Origin: Streptomyces sp. NBC_00286
GTDB taxonomy: Bacteria > Actinomycetota > Actinomycetes > Streptomycetales > Streptomycetaceae
NCBI RefSeq assembly: GCF_036173125.1
Contig: NZ_CP108054.1
Span: 3,534,001-3,598,000, forward strand
DNA: 64,000 nt
Direction of reading: 5' to 3'
Shown: positions 1 to 8,286 of the stretch, in pieces
Layout of the letters: each line of letters starts with the position of its first letter
How positions within the stretch are numbered: position 1 is the stretch's first letter
Made by a program: the position numbers and the translations under genes
Notes under the pieces: generated by a model
The model's database searches: none
What the model saw: only the letters and a program-made list of their open reading frames with translations
Told to the model about the DNA's origin: nothing

Positions 1-10
1 CGGAGTACGT

Positions 11-1627
11 TCATCCGTCGTCCTCCCCCTCCACGGCCGCACCCGCCTCGCCCTGGACCGTCCAGCCCGCGTCGAAGCCCGGGAAGAAGAGCGGGACTTC
101 GGCTCTGACGCTGGCCCTCCAGACGTCACCTTCCTGCGTGCAACCGATTTGGGCGCCCTGCCAGGCGTTGGGCAGGTGCTCCTGGCCCGCATCCGCACAA
201 GCACCCTCCGCCCCCGCCCCAGAAGCAGCCGCCGCCGTAGCCGCCCGCGCCGCCTCATCCGCCGCGTTCCCGGCCAGGGAGTACGTGTAGCCGTACAACA
301 CGCACTGCCAAAGGATCGTCATCACGACCAGCAGCAGCGGGAACATCCCGGCGAACTCCAGCGTCACCGCGCCCCGGTCGCCGCCCTTGCGGCGCAGAGC
401 CAGCGCACCCCGGTCCGAGGAGGTCTTGCGGCGCTTGCCGCCGCCCCCTTCCTTGACGGCCACCAGACCCAGTTCGCCCGCCAGGGCCCACAGCGCCTGC
501 TTCACCGTGGAGCGGGCGTCCAGGTCCTGCATGCGGCCGGCGTCGACCACGGACTGGAGTTCCTTGAAGGCGGCGGGTACCGCGACGTGAGCCACCTTCG
601 TGCCGGTGACGCGTTCGACGAGGGACGGCTGGATCTCCGTACCGCGTGAGGCGCGGTTGACGACCGTCAGGGTCTCCTCGGCCTTGCGGATCTGGAGGCG
701 GTCCCAGAGGCGGACCATGCGTTTGGCGGCGCGGACGGCGACGACGTCCGGGGTGACGAGGAGGAGGGCCTGGTCGGCGAGTTCGACGGCGGCGGCGGTC
801 GCGGAGTTCATCTGGGCGCCGCAGTCGACGACCACGATCTCGTAACGGGTACGCAGCGCCTGCAGGACCTGGCGGGCCGCCCGGTCGGTGATCTCCTCGC
901 CGCGTTCGCCCTCCGCCGGGGCCAGCAGCAGCCCGAGCCCGGTGTCGTGGGTGTAGACGGCGTCCTGGAGGACGCGCGGGTTGATGTCGCTGATCCCGGC
1001 GAGGTCGGCCACGGATCGGCGGAACTGCACGTCGAGGTACGAGGCCACGTCGCCCGACTGGAGATCGAAGTCCAGCAAGGCGACCGTACGGCCCGATGCC
1101 CTCGCCGCGAGGGCGAGTTGGACCGCCGTGACCGTCGCGCCCACACCGCCCTTCGCCCCGGTGACCGTGACGACGGTGCCCCCTGGCCCCGCGTACAGCT
1201 CCGGCGTACCGCTGCTGAGATGGCGCCGCATGCCGAGCGACCAGGCGGCGGCGGCCTGGACGCGTTCGGCGAGGGCGTCGTATCCGAGGGGCAGGCCGAT
1301 GATGCCGCGGGCGCCGGAGTCCATCGCCGCGGTCAGTACGCCCGTACTGGTGTCGGCGGTGATGAGGACGACCCCGACCGCCGGGAACCGCATCACCACA
1401 TCGCGGATGACGTCCAGCGCGGACATCGGACCTATCCGCTCATGGACGAGGACGACCTCGGGCAACTCGTCCAGGGACTCCGACGCGAGCTGCGCCAGGG
1501 TGTCCAGGAGCGCCGTCGTGTCCGGGACCGGCGCGGCGGGTTCGGCGTCGGGGAGCTGGCTCAGCAGCGTGGAGAGGGCGCGGGCCGAGTCGATGTCGCC
1601 GACGGCCGGGAGGATGCGGATGGTCAT
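11..1627 (-). CDS. Tad pilus ATPase TadZ/CpaE fused to a TadE-like pseudopilin
   Basis: The product has 538 residues. Residues 1-130 form a receiver-like N-terminal domain. A ParA/MinD-type ATPase follows, with a deviant Walker A (KGGVGAT, about 159-165). This is the TadZ/CpaE family, which localises Tad/Flp pilus assembly to the inner face of the membrane. From about residue 415 the protein becomes TadE-like: basic residues, then RG-AVTLEF and one hydrophobic helix. That is the usual prepilin-peptidase site with Glu at +5, followed by an alanine-rich region and a small beta-rich tail. TadZ and TadE are normally separate genes, so the fusion is odd. The ATG at 1627 is preferred because GAAGG lies 8-12 bases upstream; an in-frame ATG at 1699 has no such site. 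It lies downstream of cpaB in the same operon; the rest of the tad operon should lie left of the window. Confidence 0.85.
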   Translation of the reverse strand: MTIRILPAVGDIDSARALSTLLSQLPDAEPAAPVPDTTALLDTLAQLASESLDELPEVVLVHERIGPMSALDVIRDVVMRFPAVGVVLITADTSTGVLTAAMDSGARGIIGLPLGYDALAERVQAAAAWSLGMRRHLSSGTPELYAGPGGTVVTVTGAKGGVGATVTAVQLALAARASGRTVALLDFDLQSGDVASYLDVQFRRSVADLAGISDINPRVLQDAVYTHDTGLGLLLAPAEGERGEEITDRAARQVLQALRTRYEIVVVDCGAQMNSATAAAVELADQALLLVTPDVVAVRAAKRMVRLWDRLQIRKAEETLTVVNRASRGTEIQPSLVERVTGTKVAHVAVPAAFKELQSVVDAGRMQDLDARSTVKQALWALAGELGLVAVKEGGGGKRRKTSSDRGALALRRKGGDRGAVTLEFAGMFPLLLVVMTILWQCVLYGYTYSLAGNAADEAARAATAAAASGAGAEGACADAGQEHLPNAWQGAQIGCTQEGDVWRASVRAEVPLFFPGFDAGWTVQGEAGAAVEGEDDG

Positions 1628-1743
1628 CGGCACACCTTCGGGGCTGCATCCGCGGATGCAGCGGATGCGTTCGGGGACGCCTTCGTGGGCAATCGGCACC
1701 CCGTCGTGGACGCCTTCGTGAGGGCTGAGCGCATCACGGCCTC

Positions 1744-2457
1744 CTACTTGTCCTCGTCGAGGGTGTACGAGCGGTCGTCGGGTGCGACGACGGTGTCGGA
1801 GCCGCCCGCGACCAGGGCGAGGCGTACATGGGTCGCGAACGACTCGGCGTAGGCGACGCGTTGGGTGTCGGCGGTGGTGAGGGCGAAGGTGATCGGGACG
1901 GCCTCGGTCGCGGTGCGGCGGCGGTCGTCGCTGTTCTGGGAGGGATCGAGGGCGGTGAGTTTGCCGACGTCGATGACCCTGGCGTTCTCGACGATGACCT
2001 TCGACTGGTCCTTGCCGTTGTCGTTCTCGGCCTCGAAGGTGGCGTAGATGTTGACCCGCGCACCCGGGTTGATCTTGCCCGCCACACCGGTCGCCGCGTC
2101 GATCATGATCGCGATCTCCTGCTGGCCGGCTTCCAGCTCGGGCCGCTCCACGATCATGTCCTGCTGGAGCAGGGAGCCCTTCTCAAGCCGAGTGACCGCG
2201 ATCTTGCCGCGGATCTCGGAGAGGTCGGTGACGGCGGTCGAGGACAGCCACCGCTCGGGCATCGAGACCTTCTCGAACTGGCTGGCCGACAACTCCCGGT
2301 AGGGCGCGACATCGCTCTTCAGGCGGTACGCCGCGACCTCTGGGCCGACCTTCGAGTTCACGTCGCGGATCACCGAGAGGACTCCGGCGAAGGCGCCTAC
2401 GGCGCACAGGACCGAGAGGACCAGCAGGATGACGCCTCGGCGCTGGCGTGAGTTCAC
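1744..2457 (-). CDS. cpaB: Flp pilus assembly protein CpaB (RcpC)
   Basis: The product has 237 residues and starts with GTG. An N-terminal membrane anchor (about 8-30) is followed by a SAF-like domain (about 40-110) with the ELSASQFEKV and RLEKGSLLQQDM segments typical of CpaB, then a C-terminal RcpC-like domain. CpaB is a periplasmic-side or cell-wall-side component of the Flp/Tad pilus machine. The gene is separated from the downstream TadZ-TadE gene by about 116 bases and reads in the same direction, so the two are probably co-transcribed. The length is typical. Family assignment is firm; its exact role in monoderm pili is less certain. Confidence 0.85.
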   Translation of the reverse strand: MNSRQRRGVILLVLSVLCAVGAFAGVLSVIRDVNSKVGPEVAAYRLKSDVAPYRELSASQFEKVSMPERWLSSTAVTDLSEIRGKIAVTRLEKGSLLQQDMIVERPELEAGQQEIAIMIDAATGVAGKINPGARVNIYATFEAENDNGKDQSKVIVENARVIDVGKLTALDPSQNSDDRRRTATEAVPITFALTTADTQRVAYAESFATHVRLALVAGGSDTVVAPDDRSYTLDEDK

Positions 2458-2521
2458 TGAAAGCTCACCTCGTAGGGACGTACCGGGTAGTTGAGCGGGC
2501 CATGCCTTTCCGGCCGGGGGT

Positions 2522-2539
2522 CTGGGGGTTGTCCCCCAG
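2522..2539 (-). terminator. GC-rich hairpin downstream of the zinc-ribbon gene
   Basis: CTGGGGG and CCCCCAG form a 7-bp stem with a 4-base loop, between the end of the leftward gene at 2666 and the start of cpaB at 2457. There is no T-run. The GGGGTCTGGGGG context also occurs in Streptomyces dispersed intergenic repeats, so it may be a repeat fragment acting as a terminator. Confidence 0.4.
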
Positions 2540-2665
2540 GGTGATGCAGCATGACGCGGGCAACCTCTATCGGGGCGGGGACAGCGGGGGTCTAGCGGTC
2601 GTGCCTGGTGCTCAGGGTCTGTTCGTGGTGCTGTGGCTCTGGCTGTTCAGATGTACGTACGTGAC

Positions 2666-3643
2666 TTACGTAGTGCCTCGTGGCAAGGCGCGTACAGAAG
2701 AAACTGCCCGTCCGGCGGCGTTTGGAAGCTCCGGCGGCGGGAGCAAAGGTGCCGCACAGAAACCGCATCGGTCGCCGATGAGTTCCAGGCCGCACCAGTG
2801 GCACTCCTCGCGCCGTACGGACGAGACCAGTTGGTAGAGCACGGACACGTCGTGCAGTCCCGCGGCGAACTCGGCGACCTTCCCCGTGCCCCACCAGCGC
2901 GCCGACTCGGCGGGCAGCGGCACGGTGGCGACGCCCTGTACGCGCCAGGCGGGCGCGAGCGTCGTGGTGATCCAGTCGCCTGGCAGCTGCCCGGGCGCGA
3001 TGAGCATCCGCGTGCCGAACTCGGGCCCGGCCAGCTTCTCTTCCGTTTGTCCGAGCCGTATGAGCTGAGGCCGCGGATTGGCCAGTACGGCGAACTGGGC
3101 GCCCGGCACCCACGACTTGGCGTGGGACTTCAGGGACACCGGGATCCGGTCGAGCTTGGCCACGGAGCCGAGCAGGGCGCCGGAGTAGATGTAGTGGGCG
3201 AGCAGCCGTGCGGAGGAGGCGAGCACGCCCGGGCTGAAGTCGCAGACGGAGAGCTGGCGGAGCTGCTGGGCGAGAAGGGCGAGGCCGAGCGGCGGCAGAT
3301 CGATGCCGAGGACGGCGATGCGGTCGCTCTCGAGTACGGAACGTACGGCGTGCAGTCTCCGGATGACGTCGGTGGAGACGGACGCCGGGTATAACGCGAT
3401 CACATATCCGTGCTGCTCGATGAGCCCGTGCATGCCCGTGAGGGAGCTTTCGAGGCTGTCGAGGGGCTGGACGGCGGCGGGCGGCGTCTGCCGGTCGTGC
3501 GTTGGGAGCACCAGATCGGAACTGGTGACTGCTATCGCGGTCGGCACGCTGCACACCACCCCGTCCACTGCGGCGGGGTGGACGACCACCGCCTCAGATC
3601 GCCCCTGTGACGTCGTCTTGCAGCAGAACCATATCCACGGCAT
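2666..3643 (-). CDS. Conserved protein with C-terminal zinc ribbon, next to tad genes
   Basis: The open frame is 325 codons. The first 30 or so residues look unlike protein, and the true start may be a GTG nearer PTAIAVTSSDLVLP (about residue 35). The body is a soluble alpha/beta protein with no membrane helix. It ends in a zinc-ribbon-like CHWCGLELIGDRCGFC (two CxxC pairs), followed by a proline- and arginine-rich tail. I recognise it only as a protein conserved in Streptomyces beside the Tad locus; no function can be assigned. It reads in the same direction as cpaB but is about 210 bases away with a hairpin between, so it may be a separate unit. Confidence 0.7.
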   Translation of the reverse strand: MPWIWFCCKTTSQGRSEAVVVHPAAVDGVVCSVPTAIAVTSSDLVLPTHDRQTPPAAVQPLDSLESSLTGMHGLIEQHGYVIALYPASVSTDVIRRLHAVRSVLESDRIAVLGIDLPPLGLALLAQQLRQLSVCDFSPGVLASSARLLAHYIYSGALLGSVAKLDRIPVSLKSHAKSWVPGAQFAVLANPRPQLIRLGQTEEKLAGPEFGTRMLIAPGQLPGDWITTTLAPAWRVQGVATVPLPAESARWWGTGKVAEFAAGLHDVSVLYQLVSSVRREECHWCGLELIGDRCGFCAAPLLPPPELPNAAGRAVSSVRALPRGTT

Positions 3644-3915
3644 GGCCCGATCAACACCGAATCTCCGAGATCAACTCACCGAAGGTGCAGGGTGATCGAC
3701 ACAGCGTGAGACGCATATGCCTCAACTCGGCCGTATAGCGGGCGCGTTGAGGTCCCCGGGACGGGTTGGCCGCGTTGCGTTCGGTAACGGGGCGATGCCA
3801 TGATCGCACTCATGTCTGATCACGGGGGAGACGGCGCGGGGGCGGGACATATACGTAGGTCCCGGATCTGGGACTACATAGAGGACGTTGACGCGAGTAC
3901 GAGCGGAGCGCGTCT

Positions 3916-4796
3916 GTGAGCGCGGCCGCTGGCACGCCCGCGAGCACGACCGTCGGCACGCCCGCGCGTACGACCACGGCCGACGCTCCGGCGCAGGACC
4001 AGGACCAGGGCCAGGGCCTGGACCGGGCCGAGGAGCAATCGCGCGCACAGGAGCCAGAGCAGGACCAGGCAAGCCGCCTCCGCCGACGCGAAGCCGCCGC
4101 CCTGCTGGGCGAATTCCGGCGTACGGCCGTGCTGTTGCCGCTCGGGGAGGACAGCTCCCCGCTGACCGCGGAGTTCGGCGGTATCCGGTGGATCTACGCC
4201 TTCTCGGATGAGTCGACGCTTGCCCGATTCGCCATCGCACGGGGTGAAGGGGCACAGGAGTGGGCGCACGACCGTGTTCTGGGCGCCCGGTTGCTGGATG
4301 CGGCGATTCCCGCGATGCCGGTGCCGTGCGGGGTGGCGCTGGATGTCGGGAGTGAGGGCGAGGGGCGCTGTTTCCACCGGTGCGGGGGATCGTGCCGGAC
4401 GGGGCCGCGCTGGACGCGGCGGACGGCGACCCCAGGGACGTACACGAAGCGGCTGATGGGAACGGGGAAGTCACGCAGATGGGCTGGGGTGACCTGGCGA
4501 GGAACCACGCGCTCGCCGACCCGGATTACAGCGGGGAGTCCTTCGATCAGGCGTGGGAGAACAGCAAGCAGGGCTGGAAGGACGCCCCCCGTGACGTGAT
4601 GACGTCGGATGTGCTCCCCGTCGACATCCAGGGCTTGACCGGCCTGAACGACGAGGAGTACGAGGCGTTGGTGGACCGGCAGGTCGGTCCGTCACCCGAG
4701 GAGCGTGCGGCAGCCGCCGAGGCCCAGGCCGACGGACCGCAGGGCGCCGACGGACCGCAGGGCGCCGAAGGTCAGCAGCGCGGGGACGCCGGCTGA
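3916..4796 (+). pseudogene. SseB-like, type VII secretion-associated protein gene, frameshifted
   Basis: The gene opens with GTG at 3916 with GGAG upstream. A low-complexity Gln/Asp/Ala head precedes an SseB-like domain (from about 4075: LLGEFRRTAVLLPL, GIRWIYAFSDESTLARFA, IPAMPVPCGVALDVGSE). Near 4361 the frame is lost. Restoring one G in the run at 4361-4364 reconnects it to ALFPPVRGIVPDGAALDA in the next frame, and it then runs open to the TGA at 4796. The second half (from MGWGDL at 4479) may be a separate small gene whose predecessor's stop codon has been lost; its tail carries an ADGPQG repeat. SseB-like proteins accompany WXG100/T7SS cassettes in Streptomyces, matching the next gene, which overlaps by one base. 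Whether this is true decay or a read error cannot be told from the sequence. Confidence 0.6.
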
Positions 4797-5104
4797 TGGC
4801 CGACTGGCGCGACGCGTTCAACAGCGGCCTCGGCCCTGGGCGCCACCCCCGGCGAGCAGCAACTCGGCCAGACCGAGGACGCGAACGAACTCGTACACGG
4901 CAACCCGGGACGCATCCGCGAAAGCGCCAAGCACCTGAAGGACTTCCAGAAGGCCTTCGACAAGGTCGGCGGGGGCATGCGCCAGCTGCACTCCTCGCAC
5001 TGGAAGGGCAAGGCGGCCGACACTTTCCGCGAGCTACTGGCGGGGATGCGGCCGCCAAAGTCCTGCGCCACCGCGGTCTTTGGCTCAACATCCCGTTCAA
5101 GTAG
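4796..5104 (+). pseudogene. WXG100/T7SS-signal-domain protein remnant
   Basis: The ATG overlaps the TGA of the preceding gene (TGATG). The first 13 codons read MADWRDAFNSGLG, then the frame breaks at about 4835. Adding one base gives a continuous N-terminal T7SS signal helix pair: GEQQLGQTEDANELVHG, then KAFDKVGGGMRQLHSS and HWKGKAADTFREL. This is the pattern of helical N-termini on actinobacterial polymorphic toxins. The reading then falls apart after about 5055, where a helical arm and a whole toxin domain would be expected. The final 20 codons in the original frame (GDAAAKVLRHRGLWLNIPFK) end at a TAG at 5104 and could be the tail of a lost downstream domain joined by deletion. It is probably non-functional. 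Confidence 0.55.
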
Positions 5105-5157
5105 GCCGCATGCGCCTGCCGCCGCCGGGCTCCCGGCTGCCCGAACAACGATTGGAA

Positions 5158-5478
5158 TCACAGACCGGGGACATCCCTGGCCCTCTTGAGTACCGAGCTG
5201 AACGCGTCCACCACGGCGTTGTGCCGCCTCGCGTGCGCCGCGCGGTCCGCCGGCACCAGCCGCGCGGCGGCCTGCACGGCGTAGGTGTCCGGATCACCGA
5301 AGGCGGTCTGCGGGTGCTCTCCCGTATCCGCGCAATGCGCCGTGACGTCCTTGACCGCCTGGAGCACGACTGCCCGGTCCACGCCCGGCTGCATGGCCAG
5401 CCGTACTTGGAAACGCGCCATCCACTTTTCGCGGTCCTTCTCCCTTGCCGCGTCCGTCGTCTGGCCCTTCTTCGCCAC
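5158..5478 (-). CDS. Small helical protein of unknown function
   Basis: The product has 106 residues and the ATG is preceded by GGGAG at good spacing. The sequence is charged and helical, with no signal peptide or membrane helix. A segment AFGDPDTYAVQAAARLVP recalls the conserved GDPxxYA element of short helical HAAS/DUF1048-like domains, but the match is weak. The gene is convergent with the degraded T7SS genes and may be part of the same accessory patch. No function is proposed. Confidence 0.5.
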   Translation of the reverse strand: MAKKGQTTDAAREKDREKWMARFQVRLAMQPGVDRAVVLQAVKDVTAHCADTGEHPQTAFGDPDTYAVQAAARLVPADRAAHARRHNAVVDAFSSVLKRARDVPGL

Positions 5479-5659
5479 GTGCTCTCCCGGGTGATCCGCA
5501 GCCGACCGTCATGAAGTTGGACGCCGAGGCAGCGACGTGGGTTGCGGAAGCGAGAAGAGTTTTCAGGTGACTGCATGGGGAGCCGCACCAGCTCTACCGA
5601 CCGCTCCACTGTTACGGAACGTCACAGATCACGGGTTCTGGCGCTGCACGCAGAACTAC

Positions 5660-6100
5660 CTACCAGTGGTCAGCGGCCAGTTCGAACCACACCACCTTCC
5701 AACCGGGCGTTCGGGAAGGGTCGGTGATGGGGTAGCGGCCCCAGGAGTCCGCCAAGGTGTCCACCAGGTACAGGCCCCGGCCGAAGTCCTCGTCGGGGGT
5801 GCAGGGCAGTGGGGCGGGGAGTTCTGGGTGGTCGTCCATGACTCCGATGCGTACGACTCCGGCGCGGGTGCGGAGTCTGACGGTTACCGGGCCGTCGGAG
5901 TGTTTTACCGCGTTCGAGACCAGTTCCGAGGTCAACAGCTCTGCGGTGTCGGTCAGTTCGAGGGAGCAGTTGTAGTCGAGGAGGGCCGTTCGGATCGTGC
6001 GGCGGGCGATGCGTGGGGCTCGGGGGTTGTTGGTCAGGTGGAGGTGGCATTCCCAGGTGGGAGTGGGTGTGGGAGCGGGGGTCGGGGTGGTTTCGGGCAT
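5660..6100 (-). CDS. RsbW-like HATPase (anti-sigma-type ATP-binding protein)
   Basis: The product has 146 residues. After a Pro/Thr-rich head comes a GHKL ATPase fold with the N-box ELVSNAVKHS, the G1 box VMDDHPELP and the G2 region EDFGRGLYLVD. Such small Streptomyces ATPases act as anti-sigma factors or switch kinases in the cytoplasm. The ATG at 6100 is chosen because GGAGTCCCCGC lies just before it; longer in-frame starts are unlikely. It is divergent from an XRE/DUF397 pair, a very common Streptomyces arrangement in which the three genes probably share one regulatory circuit. Confidence 0.85.
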   Translation of the reverse strand: MPETTPTPAPTPTPTWECHLHLTNNPRAPRIARRTIRTALLDYNCSLELTDTAELLTSELVSNAVKHSDGPVTVRLRTRAGVVRIGVMDDHPELPAPLPCTPDEDFGRGLYLVDTLADSWGRYPITDPSRTPGWKVVWFELAADHW

Positions 6101-6333
6101 GCGGGGACTCCGTTCCGGGTGGATGAGGTGAGGGAAGGGGTGTGGCGGCGGTCGGTGGCCCGTCGCAGGCAGGCTTCGGCGATGCGCTTCCAACTGCCGT
6201 GAGTAGCTTGCGCGTTACTCAACGTAGGGCAGAGTTTGGTTTCATTGCCACTTAGTCGAAGAAATTGACCCGTTCGTGGTCCGCCAGTACTGATGGGCGG
6301 CAGACTGCTGGCGACCATCACGGAAGGAAGTCC

Positions 6334-7185
6334 ATGCCACCGAGGACCACTCCCACGGAGCGTCAAAGGCGTCTGGGCAGCGAGTTGCGCCGGATGCGGA
6401 CGGCCGCGGGAATGACGGCGGATCAAGCCGCCGGGCTGCTCGGGCTCGACCGGGCGAAGATCTCCAATATCGAGACCGGCATCCGCACCATCAGCCCCGA
6501 GCGGCTACGCACCTTGGCCTGCAACTGCGCCTGCTCGGACCAGGCGTACGTGGAGGCGTTGGTGAACATGGTGGGGCGCAACGCCCGTGGCTGGTGGGAG
6601 CGTTACCGGGGTTCCCTCTCCCCCGGCCTGCTGGACATCGCCGAGCTGGAGTCGTACGCCGTACGTATGCGGACCGCCCACACCGCGCACGTCCCGGGCC
6701 TGTTCCAGACCAGCGACCACGCCCTCGAACTCTTCCGGGCCGTGCTGCCGCCGCTGCCCGAGCATGAGATCGCCCTGCGTCTCGCCTTCCGTGCCGAGCG
6801 ACAGCAGGTACTGGAGGGCGAGAACCCGCCCGAGTACGTGGGCATCGTTCACGAGGCCGCGCTGCGCATGCAGTTCGGCGGCCCCAAGGTGGCTCGCGCC
6901 CAGCTCGACCACCTGCTCACCGTGTCCGAGCGCCCGGCGGTCCGATTGCTCGTCATCCCGTTCTCGGCGGGCACCTTCCCTGGGGCCGGGCAGACCGTCA
7001 ACTACCTCGAAGGTCCCGTGCCGCAGCTGGACACCGCCCAGGTCGACAGGGCACACGGGCCGGAATTCCTCGGCGAAGAAGCGCAGTTGGCCAAGTACCG
7101 TGCACACCTCGACTGGATGGAGCGCATCGCCCTCTCACCGGAGGCCTCGCGCGACTTCATCCGCGACATCGCCAGCAGCCTGTGA
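6334..7185 (+). CDS. XRE-family regulator with DUF5753 domain
   Basis: The product has 283 residues. An N-terminal helix-turn-helix (about 10-65; GLDRAKISNIETG is the recognition region) is followed by DUF5753 (about 90-275), with the RAERQQVLEG and VARAQLDHLL signatures. The ATG at 6334 has GGAAGGAAG upstream. The family is the large Streptomyces group of DNA-binding proteins paired with DUF397 partners, some of which control development. The DUF397 gene starts 11 bases downstream, so the two are one transcript. The divergent HATPase gene lies across a 230-base shared promoter region. Confidence 0.9.
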   Translation: MPPRTTPTERQRRLGSELRRMRTAAGMTADQAAGLLGLDRAKISNIETGIRTISPERLRTLACNCACSDQAYVEALVNMVGRNARGWWERYRGSLSPGLLDIAELESYAVRMRTAHTAHVPGLFQTSDHALELFRAVLPPLPEHEIALRLAFRAERQQVLEGENPPEYVGIVHEAALRMQFGGPKVARAQLDHLLTVSERPAVRLLVIPFSAGTFPGAGQTVNYLEGPVPQLDTAQVDRAHGPEFLGEEAQLAKYRAHLDWMERIALSPEASRDFIRDIASSL

Positions 7186-7196
7186 GGAGAAGCCCG

Positions 7197-7388
7197 ATGG
7201 ACCACATCGCGTGGGAAGAACCCTTCTGCGGGGAGGGAGCCAGCTGCTTCCGTATCGGCACCGATGACCAGGACAACGCCTACATCGCCATAGCCGGCGC
7301 CGAGGACACCTACCTCACCGACACCCGCGAAGCCCTCCGCACGCTCATCCGCGACATCAAAGCGGGCAAGGCGGATCACCTGCTCTGA
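7197..7388 (+). CDS. DUF397 protein, partner of the XRE regulator
   Basis: The product is 63 residues, starting MDHIAWEEPF with GAGGAGA just upstream. The family is small and acidic, with a conserved Trp/Phe core and a central beta hairpin. DUF397 proteins are thought to bind or antagonise the neighbouring XRE regulator, as in WhiJ/BldB-type systems. The gene follows the regulator by 11 bases and is almost certainly co-translated. Confidence 0.85.
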   Translation: MDHIAWEEPFCGEGASCFRIGTDDQDNAYIAIAGAEDTYLTDTREALRTLIRDIKAGKADHLL

Positions 7389-7459
7389 CGGACCGGAGCC
7401 CGAGCTCGAAGGGCTAGGGTGCTTCGTCGGTTCCGCTTGATCACCTTACGGAGATATCG

Positions 7460-8254
7460 ATGAGCACACCGCCGCCCGCATCCCCTCCTCCGTTTCCCGG
7501 AGGACCGTACTCGGCTCAGGGCGGGCCCGCGTTTCCTCACCAGTCCTCCGCTCCGTACCCGGCGTATCCGTATCCGCCGCAGCCGTACGCCGGGGCGGCA
7601 CCCATGGGCGGACCTCCCGCTCTCGTGTGCGAGGTGTGCGGGGCCGGGCCCGCGGCGCCCGTAACGATTCGCGGCCACCAAGGCATCATCGTGATCATGC
7701 GCTTCCTGCGGCGCGAGGGGGTGTTCTGCCGGACCTGCGGGCTGGCCGTCTTCCGGAAGATGCAGGCGGACACTCTGCTGCAGGGCTGGTGGGGTGCTCT
7801 GTCCGCCTTCATCACGCCCATCACCTTGCTGATGAACCTCGGCGCCCTGTCCGCCTTGCGCCGCATACCCGAGCCGCAGGGTCCAAGTTGGCGACCGCCG
7901 CTTGATCCGGGCAAGCCGGTGATGAAGCGTCCGGCGGGGCTGATCGCCGCCGTGCCGCTGGCAGCGGTGGCGGCAGCGGTGGCCGTGGTGGTGGCGGCCG
8001 TTCCGGTGCTGTTCGTCATCGGTCTGGTCAAGGGAGACGACCGGCCGGAACCGCTCACGGTCGGATCGTGCGCCCGCAACGACGGCTCCTGGAGCGACCA
8101 GGACCTGAAGACCGTGTCCTGCAGCTCGTCCGACGCGCAATTTCGTGTCACAGAACCGTCGGAGGCGGGTTGCCCCACCGGGGACCTGCTCGCCTACCCG
8201 GAGTACAGCGAGGATCAAGCGACCCTCCTCTGCTTGCATCCTCTCGAGCGTTGA
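7460..8254 (+). CDS. Membrane protein with Pro/Tyr-rich head, CxxC motif and extracytoplasmic domain
   Basis: The product has 264 residues. A Pro/Tyr/Gly-rich disordered head (1-52) is followed by a zinc-finger-like region (LVCEVCGAGP, then VFCRTCGLAVFRKM) and a hydrophobic stretch near 110-130. A strong membrane helix (about 153-190) follows. The C-terminal domain carries several cysteines (VGSCARNDG, TVSCSSSDAQFRV) resembling LppU-like extracytoplasmic domains of Streptomyces. GGAG lies 9 bases before the ATG. The cytoplasmic zinc finger plus outside Cys-rich domain suggests a membrane-anchored sensor or scaffold, but this is inference. Confidence 0.75.
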   Translation: MSTPPPASPPPFPGGPYSAQGGPAFPHQSSAPYPAYPYPPQPYAGAAPMGGPPALVCEVCGAGPAAPVTIRGHQGIIVIMRFLRREGVFCRTCGLAVFRKMQADTLLQGWWGALSAFITPITLLMNLGALSALRRIPEPQGPSWRPPLDPGKPVMKRPAGLIAAVPLAAVAAAVAVVVAAVPVLFVIGLVKGDDRPEPLTVGSCARNDGSWSDQDLKTVSCSSSDAQFRVTEPSEAGCPTGDLLAYPEYSEDQATLLCLHPLER

Positions 8255-8286
8255 GGACACGCCGGCCTCGAATTCAGCTCCGGCGG

